DNA from: Poriferisodalis sp965208895
GTDB taxonomy: Bacteria; Actinomycetota; Acidimicrobiia; Acidimicrobiales; Poriferisodalaceae
Assembly (NCBI RefSeq): GCF_965208895.1
Contig: NZ_OZ242363.1
Location: 806,001-870,000 of the forward strand
Reading direction: 5' to 3'
DNA length: 64,000 nucleotides
Of the stretch, positions 47,339-55,455 are shown piece after piece. How positions within the stretch are numbered: the first letter of the stretch is position 1; every line of letters begins with the position of its first letter. Position numbers and translations under genes: made by a program. The notes under the pieces were generated by a model. That model ran no database searches. It was not told the origin of the DNA and worked only from the letters and a program-made list of their open reading frames with translations.

Positions 47339-48106
47339 TCAGCCGCGCGGCGTCCAGCGGAAGTAGCGCACGGTGATCAGCGCCCCGCCCAGACCCCAGG
47401 CGCCGAGGATCAGCCAGCGCCCTACCGGCCATGGAACTCCCTCGACGAACGGGTCGAAGGTGCGACCCAGCGCGAGAGCTAGGTGCTTGATGGGGAAGAT
47501 GTCGCCGATGAGCGTCATCCAGCGCGGCGCTCCCTCCGACGGGATGAACACGTCGGAGACGAAGTACAGCGGCAGCACGCACATGTTGGTGATCGCCGGC
47601 GCGGCCTGCTCGCTGGGGCACACGCACGTGATCGCAAGGCCCAGCGCCGAGAACGCAGCGGCGCCCACGACGAGAGTGATGAACAGGCTCGGCAACGCGC
47701 CCGACTGGACTCCGACGCCGTATCCGAGCCAACCGATGCCGATCACGAGCGCTGTCATCAACGCGGTCAGTACCAGCGACGCGGCAACCTGCCCGCCGAC
47801 ATAGACCCATGGCGGCAGCGGCGTTGCCCGCATGGCCTTGAGCACGCCGCTCTCTCGCCGGATCACCGTGACGATGGCCGCATTCATGAAGTTCGCGGAG
47901 ACCAGTGCCAGCGCCAGGATCCCGGGGACATACGACGTTGCGACACGCGCCCCGGTCGAGCTGACAACCTCGTTGCCGAAGATCGAGGTGAAGATCACCA
48001 GGAAGATGAGCGGCAGGATCACCGTGAAGAAGGTGGCTGCCGGACTGCGCCGGAAACCCAGCAAGTTGAACGACGCCTCGCTGCGAAGCTGGTGCAGACC
48101 CCTCAC
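47339..48106 (-). CDS. ABC-2 type exporter permease
   Basis: A 255-residue membrane protein with six hydrophobic spans. FFTVILPLIFLVIFTSIFGN opens it, and the mid-part RRESGVLKAMRATPLPPWVYVGGQ is the usual cytoplasmic coupling loop; the second half has ITNMCVLPLYFVSDVFIP. It forms the membrane part of an exporter with the next gene, which it overlaps by ATGA. It corresponds in position to Rv1686c. The substrate (drug, lipid or polysaccharide) is not evident. Confidence 0.9.
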   Translation of the reverse strand: MRGLHQLRSEASFNLLGFRRSPAATFFTVILPLIFLVIFTSIFGNEVVSSTGARVATSYVPGILALALVSANFMNAAIVTVIRRESGVLKAMRATPLPPWVYVGGQVAASLVLTALMTALVIGIGWLGYGVGVQSGALPSLFITLVVGAAAFSALGLAITCVCPSEQAAPAITNMCVLPLYFVSDVFIPSEGAPRWMTLIGDIFPIKHLALALGRTFDPFVEGVPWPVGRWLILGAWGLGGALITVRYFRWTPRG

Positions 48107-49095
48107 GGACTGTCTCGGGTGAACTCGCCTGCGGTGGACTCGTCTCCTGTCAGCGCCAGATAGGTGTCCTCGAGGGTCGGCGGCCGGACTGCAAGCGAGT
48201 CCAATCGTGTGCCGGCCCCCCCGGCTGCCGCGAGCAGCTCTCGCACCACGGCGTCGACGTCTTGTGTGGCGATGGTGGGCCGTGCGGGCGGCACCGCTCG
48301 GGCGTCCGGTGATCCTGCCGGCGCGCAGGGTTCGTCGGCGCCGAGCAGATCCCTCAACTGGCGGGGCAGCCGGTCACTGCTCAACTCTGCAGCATCCCAG
48401 CTGATCTGCGACGGCATCGCTGCATGCGCCGCGAGTTCGGCGGCAGTGCCATCGGCCACGATTCGGCCCCGCGAGATCACCACGATCCGGTCTGCCAGAA
48501 AGTCGGCCTCATCCATGTAGTGGGTAGTCAGCATCACCGTCACGCCCAGCGTCCGCAGGCCGCCGATGGTCTGCCACGCCTCGCGGCGAGCAGCAGGGTC
48601 GAAACCGGTCGTCGGCTCGTCCAGGAATACGAGCTCGGGGTCGCCTACGAGCGCTAGCGCTACCGCGAGCCGCTGCTGCTGCCCGCCCGACAACCGGCGC
48701 GTTCGGGTTGCGGCGGCCTCCGACAGCCCCACGAGTTCCAGCACCTCAGCGGTCGGTCGGGGCGACCGGTAGTAGGCCGACCACATCGTCACGATCTCCG
48801 ACGAGGTGAAGTCGCCCTCGTGCTTGGCGCCCTGCAGCACAACGCCGATGCGCTCCTTCCAGGCGGGCGTGGCCTGCTCAGGATCGACACCGAGCACCCG
48901 CACGTCTCCCGACGTTCGGGTGCGCAGACCTTCGAGAATCTCGACAGTGGTGGTCTTGCCCGCGCCGTTGGGACCCAAAAAGGCCACCATCTCTCCGGTT
49001 TCGACCGACAGGTCGACGCCGGCCACGGCCTCGTTGTCGCCGTAGCGCTTGTGCAGTCGGGAGACCTCGATGGCGAGATCGGCGCCGCTGCTCAT
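48103..49095 (-). CDS. ABC exporter ATP-binding protein
   Basis: A 330-residue ATPase: Walker A AFLGPNGAGKTTTVEILEG, Q-loop VVLQGAKHEGDF, signature RLSGGQQQRLAVALALVG, Walker B ELVFLDEPTTGFDP and H-loop LTTHYMDEADFL. The C-terminal ~100 residues are the regulatory tail of the DrrA/NatA type. Overlaps with the permease and with the upstream small membrane gene indicate a transcription unit. It corresponds to Rv1687c. Confidence 0.93.
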   Translation of the reverse strand: MSSGADLAIEVSRLHKRYGDNEAVAGVDLSVETGEMVAFLGPNGAGKTTTVEILEGLRTRTSGDVRVLGVDPEQATPAWKERIGVVLQGAKHEGDFTSSEIVTMWSAYYRSPRPTAEVLELVGLSEAAATRTRRLSGGQQQRLAVALALVGDPELVFLDEPTTGFDPAARREAWQTIGGLRTLGVTVMLTTHYMDEADFLADRIVVISRGRIVADGTAAELAAHAAMPSQISWDAAELSSDRLPRQLRDLLGADEPCAPAGSPDARAVPPARPTIATQDVDAVVRELLAAAGGAGTRLDSLAVRPPTLEDTYLALTGDESTAGEFTRDSP

Positions 49096-49376
49096 CGGGC
49101 GTGGCCGCCGACCGCAGCGCTGCTGGGACCATTCGCGAGACCGTTCTGCTGATCATCGACGTAACGCTCCGGATGGGCGACCTGCGGCCGGACCGCCGCT
49201 GCATACAGCAAGACGCCGAGCGGTCCGCTGTAGATGATCAGCAGGATCCAATGCCAACGACGCTTGCCGGCGGTCGCAAACCGAACTCGGCCGAGCCGCA
49301 GAATGTCGACGATTCCACCGGCCATGATCAGCGCCGCGAACGCCGCTGCGACAATCAGCACAGTGCCGAAGCCCAC
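49092..49376 (-). CDS. Small membrane protein, PLDc_N-like
   Basis: 94 residues with two membrane helices (VLIVAAAFAALIMAGGIVDIL and HWILLIIYSGPLGVLLYAAA). The RWHWILLIIYSGPLGVLLY arrangement resembles PLDc_N domain proteins. The tail is hydrophilic. It overlaps the ABC ATPase start by ATGA and so probably belongs to the exporter unit. Function unknown. Confidence 0.6.
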   Translation of the reverse strand: MGFGTVLIVAAAFAALIMAGGIVDILRLGRVRFATAGKRRWHWILLIIYSGPLGVLLYAAAVRPQVAHPERYVDDQQNGLANGPSSAAVGGHAR

Positions 49377-49426
49377 CTGGTCACGCTACCTGTGAAGGCT
49401 CGTCCGCCTACCGCTGGCGGGTGCGT

Positions 49427-49675
49427 TCATCCCCCCAGCGAAGTCACTGCGTCGGCGATGTAGAACCCGGCGCCGGCGACGCCAGCGATGACCAGACCGA
49501 TTCCCGCTGTCCAGAAGGTCCCGTTGAACAGCATCCGGCCGCCGACTGCCAGGACCACGGTGATCGCGATCACCCCCAGCACGGGGCCCGGCAGGTAGGT
49601 GACCGCTATCCAGCCCGCCACCAAACCGCACAGCAGCAGGACAACGTTCTCGACCGCCAGCAGCACCTCGCGCAC
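49427..49675 (-). CDS. Hypothetical small membrane protein
   Basis: 82 residues with three hydrophobic stretches (VVLLLCGLVAGWIAVTYL, GVIAITVVLAVGGRMLF, AGIGLVIAGVAGAGFYI). There is no recognised family. It lies between NUDIX and the PLDc_N-like gene on the same strand. The codon bias and the tidy hydrophobic pattern support a real gene; nothing more can be said. Confidence 0.55.
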   Translation of the reverse strand: MREVLLAVENVVLLLCGLVAGWIAVTYLPGPVLGVIAITVVLAVGGRMLFNGTFWTAGIGLVIAGVAGAGFYIADAVTSLGG

Positions 49676-49732
49676 AGCTTCACCGTACGTTCCGGCACTG
49701 GCCGCGCACGGCAGCCGTGCGGGACGACAGCA

Positions 49733-50443
49733 CTATTGGTCGCGCCCTGGGCCGACGGTGCGGGCGAGATCGAAGCCGTATTGCGCCAGCCGGCGCGTGC
49801 TGACATCGAGACCCAGCCCAGGGTCGGTGAGTTCACGACGCGAGATCCACCTCAGGCCTTCGGACTCGTGGTTGCCGCTGGGCGTCGCATGCTGCGGCGC
49901 GCGGACCAAGAAGCGCACGTCGAAGTGGAGGTGGTCGGGTTCAGTGCGCCGGCGATTGACGAACAAGTGAACGTCAACGTCGATCGGATCGGTCCAGACC
50001 TCCAGGCCGTCGATGCCGGTCTCCTCCGTCGCCTCGCGCAGCGCGACGCTCGCCAGGGCACCCTCTCCATCGGCGTGTCCGCCCGGCTGCAGCCAGCGAC
50101 CGATCTTGCGGTGCAGCAGCACCAGCCCCCTCGTTGCGTCGTGATTCACCACCCATGCAGATGCGGTCAGGTGCCCGACCTCGCACGTTCGGTGCAGCGC
50201 ATCGGGGTGACGGGCGGCGAAGCCGAGTAATCGCCGCCGGTGGACCGATTGAGTGCGGTCCCGAGGGACAAATGCGCGCGCCGTCGTGGCTGCGGCTGCG
50301 AGATCATCAGGCAGTGCGTCGATGTCGGTCTGGCGGGCGAACCCGCTGCGCACCGGCGAATCCGGTGCCGAGCCCAAGCGCACCGGCGAATCCGGTGCCG
50401 AGCCCAAGCGCACCGGCGAATCCGGTGCCGAGCCCAGCCTCAT
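49733..50443 (-). CDS. NUDIX hydrolase
   Basis: 236 residues from ATG 50443, which overlaps the mpg stop (ATGA). The NUDIX box is GGHADGEGALASVALREATEETGI near residues 112-135, in the one-residue-shifted form common in GGHADG-type members, preceded by the conserved KIGRWLQPGGH. It hydrolyses a nucleoside diphosphate derivative; the substrate is unknown. The first ~30 residues are three exact copies of RLGSAPDSPV from a 30-bp tandem repeat. If the true start is the later GTG (VRSGFARQTD) the repeat is untranslated leader instead. Confidence 0.85.
   Translation of the reverse strand: MRLGSAPDSPVRLGSAPDSPVRLGSAPDSPVRSGFARQTDIDALPDDLAAAATTARAFVPRDRTQSVHRRRLLGFAARHPDALHRTCEVGHLTASAWVVNHDATRGLVLLHRKIGRWLQPGGHADGEGALASVALREATEETGIDGLEVWTDPIDVDVHLFVNRRRTEPDHLHFDVRFLVRAPQHATPSGNHESEGLRWISRRELTDPGLGLDVSTRRLAQYGFDLARTVGPGRDQ
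50349..50435. repeat. Three tandem 30-bp palindromic units at the NUDIX start
   Basis: The units begin at 50349, 50379 and 50409, the last short by 3 bp. Each contains CACCGG-CGAAT-CCGGTG, a 6-bp stem with a 5-nt loop. The copies are identical, which implies recent duplication or ongoing homogenisation. A related single copy lies at 58209-58231. Confidence 0.9.
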
Positions 50444-51039
50444 CGCCGGCTCACATGCGGGCTGGCGTCGACGTACCAGCGCCACAGCAGGTCGGTGCCG
50501 CGGCTGATGCCGATGCGGGTCGTGTTCACCAGGCCATCAGGCAGCCAGCCATCGTCCACAATGGCGAGGCCGTCGCCCGTCGTCAGGTCGCAGCCATCGT
50601 GGGTGCCGTCGACACCGAGAGCCTCGGTCAGCTTGGCTGGGCCGGAGCACAAGTCCGCGCAGCCGACGGATCGTCCCGACCGGCGCCGGCGGGCCGTCAT
50701 GGCCTCGACACCGCGTACCGGCTCGAGTGCGCGCAACAGGACCGCATCGCCCACCCCAGCGGGCCCACACACGGCGTTCGCACACCAGTGCAAGCCGTAG
50801 ATGAGGTACACGTAGAGCCGTCCTGGCGGCCCGAACATGGAGGCGTTGCGGGCGGTCGGGCCGCTGCGCGAGTGCGCCGCGGGGTCGCCGCTGCCGCTGT
50901 AGGCCTCGACTTCCACGATCCGGCCCGCTCGAATCGTCCCGTCATCGTGCACAAGCAGCTTGCCGACCAGATCCGGCGCGACTTCGATTGCTGGCCGCTC
51001 ATAGAAGCCCGGCGGCAGGGGCACAGCCGCGAACGCCAT
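50440..51039 (-). CDS. mpg: 3-methyladenine DNA glycosylase (MPG/Aag family)
   Basis: A 199-residue base-excision-repair glycosylase removing alkylated purines. Blocks: APDLVGKLLVH, RIVEVEAYSGSGDPAAHS (catalytic Glu in VEVEAY), TARNASMFGPPGRLYVYLIYG, GVGDAVLLRALEPVRG and CSGPAKLTEALGVDG. It is complete and corresponds in position to Rv1688. It precedes NUDIX with an ATGA overlap; both genes deal with damaged or modified nucleotides. Confidence 0.95.
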   Translation of the reverse strand: MAFAAVPLPPGFYERPAIEVAPDLVGKLLVHDDGTIRAGRIVEVEAYSGSGDPAAHSRSGPTARNASMFGPPGRLYVYLIYGLHWCANAVCGPAGVGDAVLLRALEPVRGVEAMTARRRRSGRSVGCADLCSGPAKLTEALGVDGTHDGCDLTTGDGLAIVDDGWLPDGLVNTTRIGISRGTDLLWRWYVDASPHVSRR

Positions 51040-51098
51040 CAGCGGCCGTCCCCGCAGGACGCGCAGATCGGGAACCTCGTCGGCGCGGCACCCACTAT

Positions 51099-51179
51099 TG
51101 CCCGCTCTTGTTCCCCGTGCCTCATGCGATTGGGCTCACGGGCCGCTCGGGCCACGGGTTCGCCATTCGGCTCAGCCTC
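51099..51179 (-). repeat. Dispersed element copy 3 at the argH 3' end
   Basis: The longest copy: CCCGCTCTTGTTCCCC, CTCATGCGAT, the core CACGGGCCGCTCGGG and CGGCTCAGCCTC in order (read on +). The minus strand can be read EAEPNGEPVARAAREPNR, then GEQERAI. The argH stop TGA (51172-51174) lies in its edge. Confidence 0.85.
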
Positions 51180-52644
51180 CGCCGGGGACGGCAGCTTCGA
51201 GTGCCGCGTCGAGACGCTCCAGCTGGATGGCGACAGCATCGGGGCCGCCCGCGCCCGGCGTCGTGCGCCTGGCGTGTGCTGACCCGGGCGTGAGCAGCTG
51301 CGCGGCTTCGGCGCCGAGATCGGGGTGCGCCCTCACCAGAGCGGCCAGCCGACCGGGCTGCGTTGCGGGATCGGGGCCGTGCAGCGCTTCACGCACGAGT
51401 CCGGCGATGAGCTCGTGCGCGTCGCGGAACGGCGTGCCGCGGGCCACGAGCCATTCGGCCAGGTCGGTCGCCGCCACGAACGGGTCGTCGGCGCCTGCGG
51501 CCATGGCGTCTGCATTGAACGCGACGGTCCCCATGAGACCGTCGAGCGCCAAGGTCACCAGCCGCACCGTGTCGAACGCGTCGAACAGCGGCTCTTTGTC
51601 TTCCTGGAGGTCCTTGTTGTAGGCGAGCGGCAGTCCCTTCAGCGTCGCCAGCAAACCTGTCAGGTGGCCGATCAATCTCCCCGATTTGCCGCGCGCCAAT
51701 TCGGCGACATCAGGATTCTTCTTCTGCGGCATCATCGACGAACCGGTGGCGAATGTGTCATCCAGCGTCACGAAACCGAATTCGGCACTCGACCACAGCA
51801 CCAGCTCCTCACCGAGGCGTGACAGGTGCACACCGGTCATCGCCAGCGCGTACAGCGCGTCGGCAACGAAGTCGCGATCACTGACGGCATCGAGGGAGTT
51901 TTCGAAGATTCGCGCGAACCCCAGTGCTGCGGCGGTCAGGGAGGGATCCAGCGGCAATGTCGATCCTGCGAGCGCGCCGGCGCCGAGCGGCGACACGTCG
52001 GTGCGACGCCTGGCATCGCCGAGCCGTTCGACATCTCGCAGCAGTGCCCACGCGTGCGCCGCCAGGTGATGAGCGAGCCCCACCGGCTGCGCCTGCTGCA
52101 AGTGTGTGTAGCCCGGCAGTCGCAGACCCGTCTCGTGTGCATGTCGAGCTCTGCGAGCGAGCGTGCACGCCAAGTCGACCACCAGCTGCGTCAGCTCGTC
52201 AAGCGCGTTGCGCGTCCACAGGCGCAGATCGGTCGCGACCTGATCGTTGCGACTCCGGCCTGTGTGCATCTTCGCAGCGGCAGCGCAGAGCTCGGTTGCC
52301 CGGCGCTCGACGGCGGTGTGGATGTCTTCGTCGGACAGGGCCCAGACCATGGCGCCCTCGGCGATCTCCCGCTCGACCTCGTCGAGGGCGTCCGCGATGG
52401 CGTCGCGCTCGTCCCCGGACAGCAAGCCGACGCTGGCCAGCATCGACACGTGAGCCCGCGACGCAGTGATGTCCTCGGCGAACATGCGCTGATCGAACGG
52501 CAGGGAGTCGTTGAGCGCGGCGAGGGCGTCCGCGGGCGCGCCGGCGAACCGGCCATGCCACAGGGTGGTGGGGCCGGTTCGGGCCGCGGCGCCCGGGCGC
52601 GCACCGCGCGCCGTGTCACCGCCAGCGGTGTCGTCAGAGAACAT
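51172..52644 (-). CDS. argH: Argininosuccinate lyase
   Basis: A 490-residue fumarase-superfamily enzyme giving arginine and fumarate. Motifs: LWHGRFAGAPADALAALNDSLPFDQRM, GRSRNDQVATDLRLW, YTHLQQAQPVGLAHH and the signature GSSMMPQKKNPDVAEL with the catalytic Ser loop. A ~28-residue Gly/Ala-rich N-terminal extension precedes the fold. Its last codons end in the edge of a dispersed repeat. It lies 12 bp after argR; argG, which makes its substrate and in mycobacteria sits between them, is absent. Confidence 0.95.
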   Translation of the reverse strand: MFSDDTAGGDTARGARPGAAARTGPTTLWHGRFAGAPADALAALNDSLPFDQRMFAEDITASRAHVSMLASVGLLSGDERDAIADALDEVEREIAEGAMVWALSDEDIHTAVERRATELCAAAAKMHTGRSRNDQVATDLRLWTRNALDELTQLVVDLACTLARRARHAHETGLRLPGYTHLQQAQPVGLAHHLAAHAWALLRDVERLGDARRRTDVSPLGAGALAGSTLPLDPSLTAAALGFARIFENSLDAVSDRDFVADALYALAMTGVHLSRLGEELVLWSSAEFGFVTLDDTFATGSSMMPQKKNPDVAELARGKSGRLIGHLTGLLATLKGLPLAYNKDLQEDKEPLFDAFDTVRLVTLALDGLMGTVAFNADAMAAGADDPFVAATDLAEWLVARGTPFRDAHELIAGLVREALHGPDPATQPGRLAALVRAHPDLGAEAAQLLTPGSAHARRTTPGAGGPDAVAIQLERLDAALEAAVPGGG

Positions 52645-52656
52645 CGGCCTGCAAGC

Positions 52657-53118
52657 TCACAAGTCGGCCAGTTCCCGGCAGTGCTCGGCCACAGCGGGGC
52701 CGCCGAGTTCCTCGGTGGCCACGATGAACAGCGTGTCGTCGCCCGCCACCGTGCCGACCACGCCTTCGAAGTCGCTGCGGTCGATGGCCGAGGCGACGAC
52801 GTGTGCTGATCCCGGCGGCGTGCGCAGCACGACGATGTTCTGCGAGAAACGCACATCGAGCACCCAATCACCGAACACGCGCCGCAGAGTGTTGGGCGGC
52901 AGCGTCTCCGGCGCGTCGGCCTCGGGCACCGCGTAGACGGTGCGCCCTGCAGTGCGCATCTTGGCGACGCCCATCTCGTCGAGATCGCGGCAGACCGTGG
53001 CCTGGGTGACGTCCACGGTGCGCTCGGCCAGCAGGCTGACCAGCTGCGCCTGGCTGCCGATCTCGTGGCCGGCCAGCAGTTCGCGGATGAGATGCTGCCG
53101 CTGCGCCTTGGTGGTCAT
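52657..53118 (-). CDS. argR: Arginine repressor
   Basis: 153 residues. The N-terminal winged helix is QRQHLIRELLAGHEIGSQAQLVSLL, then VTQATVCRDLDEMGVAK (the recognition helix with SQATVSRD-like sequence), and the C-terminal oligomerisation/arginine domain has RTPPGSAHVVASAIDRS and GTVAGDDTLFIVATE. With arginine it should repress the arg operon, probably at the AT-rich site upstream of argC. ATG 53118 overlaps the argF stop. Confidence 0.95.
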   Translation of the reverse strand: MTTKAQRQHLIRELLAGHEIGSQAQLVSLLAERTVDVTQATVCRDLDEMGVAKMRTAGRTVYAVPEADAPETLPPNTLRRVFGDWVLDVRFSQNIVVLRTPPGSAHVVASAIDRSDFEGVVGTVAGDDTLFIVATEELGGPAVAEHCRELADL

Positions 53119-54056
53119 GACGCCGCTCCGTGCGCGGTTCCGGCTGGCGCTGCTCCATGCAGCGCTGGGCCCATCAGGAATGCCAGCAGGCCTCTGGCGG
53201 CGTGCATGCGATTCTCGGCCTGCTGCCACACTCTGCTGGCCGGGCCGTCGATGACCCCGGCTGCTACTTCCTCGCCTCGATGTGCGGGCAGGCAATGCAG
53301 GAAGACCGCGCCGGAAGCGGCACGAGACATCAGTTCTTCGGTGACCTGGTAGGGACCGAACGAAGCGAGACGCTCGGCTTGTTCGTCTTCTTGGCCCATC
53401 GAAGTCCACACATCGGTACAGACCACATCGGCACCCATGACGGCCTCCGCCGGGTCGTCGGTGACCATGCACCGGCCACCCAGCGAGTCAAGCCGTTCGA
53501 GCGTCTCGGTGGTGGGCGCGTAGCTCGGCGGTACCGCCAGCGAGCTCTCGATTCCCAGCAGCGCGCAGCCGATGGCCAGCGACCGCCACACGTTGTTGGC
53601 ATCGCCGACAAATGCCACCCGCGTGGTGCGTTCGAGCCCGACGCATTCCGAGATGGTCAGAAGGTCTGCCAGTGCCTGGCACGGATGGGCTTCGTCGGAC
53701 AGGAGATTCACGACCGGTGCCACCTCGCAGGCCGCCATGCGCTCAAGGTGACTGTGTCGGTAGACACGAGCAGCGATGAGTGCGTGGTAGCAAGCCAGCG
53801 TCCGCACGATGTCCTCGGCAGTCTCGCGGACGTCCATCCCCACCTCTTCGGGCCGGATGTAGACCGGGTGACCGCCGAGCTGCTTCACAGCCATTTCCAT
53901 CGAGTTGCGTGTGCGGTTCGAGGCCTTCTCGAACACCAATGCAACGCCGCAGCCGGCAAACACTGCGGGCGCATCAGCGACAGGGCGCGACGACACGTCG
54001 AGTACCCATCGCAGCTCATCGGCCGACAAGTCGTCCACTTCGAGGAAGTGACGCAT
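53115..54056 (-). CDS. argF: Ornithine carbamoyltransferase
   Basis: 313 residues forming citrulline from ornithine and carbamoyl phosphate. HPCQALADLLT, DVWTSMGQE (ornithine loop) and FLHCLPAHRGEEV are canonical. The carbamoyl-phosphate motif reads FEKASNRTRNSME, with Asn where most enzymes have the Thr of STRTR. The last ~15 residues (HGAAPAGTAHGAAS) are low-complexity and resemble the gltB insert. ATG 54056 overlaps the argD stop by one base. Confidence 0.94.
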   Translation of the reverse strand: MRHFLEVDDLSADELRWVLDVSSRPVADAPAVFAGCGVALVFEKASNRTRNSMEMAVKQLGGHPVYIRPEEVGMDVRETAEDIVRTLACYHALIAARVYRHSHLERMAACEVAPVVNLLSDEAHPCQALADLLTISECVGLERTTRVAFVGDANNVWRSLAIGCALLGIESSLAVPPSYAPTTETLERLDSLGGRCMVTDDPAEAVMGADVVCTDVWTSMGQEDEQAERLASFGPYQVTEELMSRAASGAVFLHCLPAHRGEEVAAGVIDGPASRVWQQAENRMHAARGLLAFLMGPALHGAAPAGTAHGAAS

Positions 54057-55330
54057 CAGCCCGGTTTCCCTGCGCCGGCGAGCACGCTCGCAAAGATCGC
54101 CAGGCCCTCGTCGATCTGCTCGCTCGACACCACCAGGGGCGGCGCAAAGCGCACTGCTGTCGGGGTGATGCCGTTGATCACGAGACCGGCCTCCAAGCAC
54201 GCTGCGGCCACTTCGGGACCGCTGCGGCCGACGGCGGGGGTGTCGAGTTCGGCGGCGATGAGCAAGCCCAGCCCGCGGGTGTCGACAACGCCGTCGATGC
54301 CCATGAGCTTGCCCGCCAGTTCTTCGCCGCGCGCTGCGGAAAGGCCCGGCGCATCGATGGCCTCCATCGTGCGCAGCACAGCACGCGCGGCGCTCGCAGC
54401 CAGCGGCTGCCCGCCGAAGGTGGTCGCGTGGTCGCCCGGCTGGAAGGCGCCCGCGACCTCCCGGCGCGCCCAGATTGCACCGATCGGCACCCCGTTGCCC
54501 AGTGCCTTGGCCATCGTCACGATGTCGGGTCTGGCAGCACCGGTCGGTCCACCGGCGGGGTCGAAGTGGTGATGCCATGCGAACCACTCGCCGGTGCGGG
54601 CCAAACCGGTCTGCACCTCGTCGACAATGAACGCCATGGCACGCTCGTCGCAGATCTCGCGGACGCGACGCAGGTACTCGCCGTCGGCGACGTTGACGCC
54701 GCCTTCGCCCTGAACGACTTCGAGCAGCACCGCGCAGCAGCTCGGGTCCAGCGCCGCCTCGAGCGCGTCAGCGTCGTTGTAGGGCACGTGGCGGAAGCCT
54801 TCGGGCAGCGGCTGGAACGTCTCGTGCTTCTCGGGCTGGCCGGTGGCGTGCAGGGTTGCCAGAGTGCGCCCATGGAATGACCGCAGCGCGCTGACGACGA
54901 CGTGGCGACCTCGGCCGCCGTACTTGCGCGCCAGCTTGATCGCCCCTTCGAGCGACTCGGCGCCGCTGTTGGCGAAGAAGACCTGTCCCCCGCCCCCTTG
55001 GAGCCGGTCGATGGTCTGGGCGACCTCGACCTGGGGCTCGGTGCCGAAGAGATTCGACACGTGCAGCAGCGTGCGCGCCTGCTCATTGAGCGCATCGGCG
55101 ACGGCCGGGTGGGAATGGCCCAACGACGTCACTGCCAGCCCTGCCAGAAAATCGAGGTAGCGCTTGCCGTCACGGTCATACAGCTCGCAGCCGCTGCCAC
55201 GCACGAATTGGACCGGCGGCGGACCGTAGGTGGACATGAGCGGGCAGTGCTCGAGCGCTGCGGCGCCCATGGCGGCGGCATGGGACGAGAGTCCGTTGGT
55301 GGCACTTGTCGCTGTCGTGGTCTGTGTCAT
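54056..55330 (-). CDS. argD: Acetylornithine aminotransferase
   Basis: A 424-residue class III PLP aminotransferase: GKRYLDFLAGLAVTSLGHSHP, FFANSGAESLEGAIKLARKY (PLP phosphate), FIVDEVQTGLARTGEWFA and the Schiff-base Lys in VTMAKALGNGVPIGA. ATG 55330 has AGAAAGG eleven bases upstream; the frame is open 30 codons further in a Pro/Thr-rich stretch. A 125-bp G/T-rich gap separates it from argB, the only real gap in the arg run. Confidence 0.94.
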   Translation of the reverse strand: MTQTTTATSATNGLSSHAAAMGAAALEHCPLMSTYGPPPVQFVRGSGCELYDRDGKRYLDFLAGLAVTSLGHSHPAVADALNEQARTLLHVSNLFGTEPQVEVAQTIDRLQGGGGQVFFANSGAESLEGAIKLARKYGGRGRHVVVSALRSFHGRTLATLHATGQPEKHETFQPLPEGFRHVPYNDADALEAALDPSCCAVLLEVVQGEGGVNVADGEYLRRVREICDERAMAFIVDEVQTGLARTGEWFAWHHHFDPAGGPTGAARPDIVTMAKALGNGVPIGAIWARREVAGAFQPGDHATTFGGQPLAASAARAVLRTMEAIDAPGLSAARGEELAGKLMGIDGVVDTRGLGLLIAAELDTPAVGRSGPEVAAACLEAGLVINGITPTAVRFAPPLVVSSEQIDEGLAIFASVLAGAGKPG

Positions 55331-55455
55331 GAACTCGTGGCCTTTCTGTGGGATGGCCCGTTGGGCTGTCGGTGGGTCGAGTGGTGCTGGTGTTCTGGGG
55401 GTGCTTGTGGGGTCGCGCATCGCAGAGGCGTTTGGTTACTTCGTGGACGAATCTG

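Noticed and set aside
50349..50435. A CRISPR-like row of three 30-bp palindromic repeats
   Set aside because: There are no spacers between units, no cas genes nearby, and the units lie in or at the start of a coding sequence.
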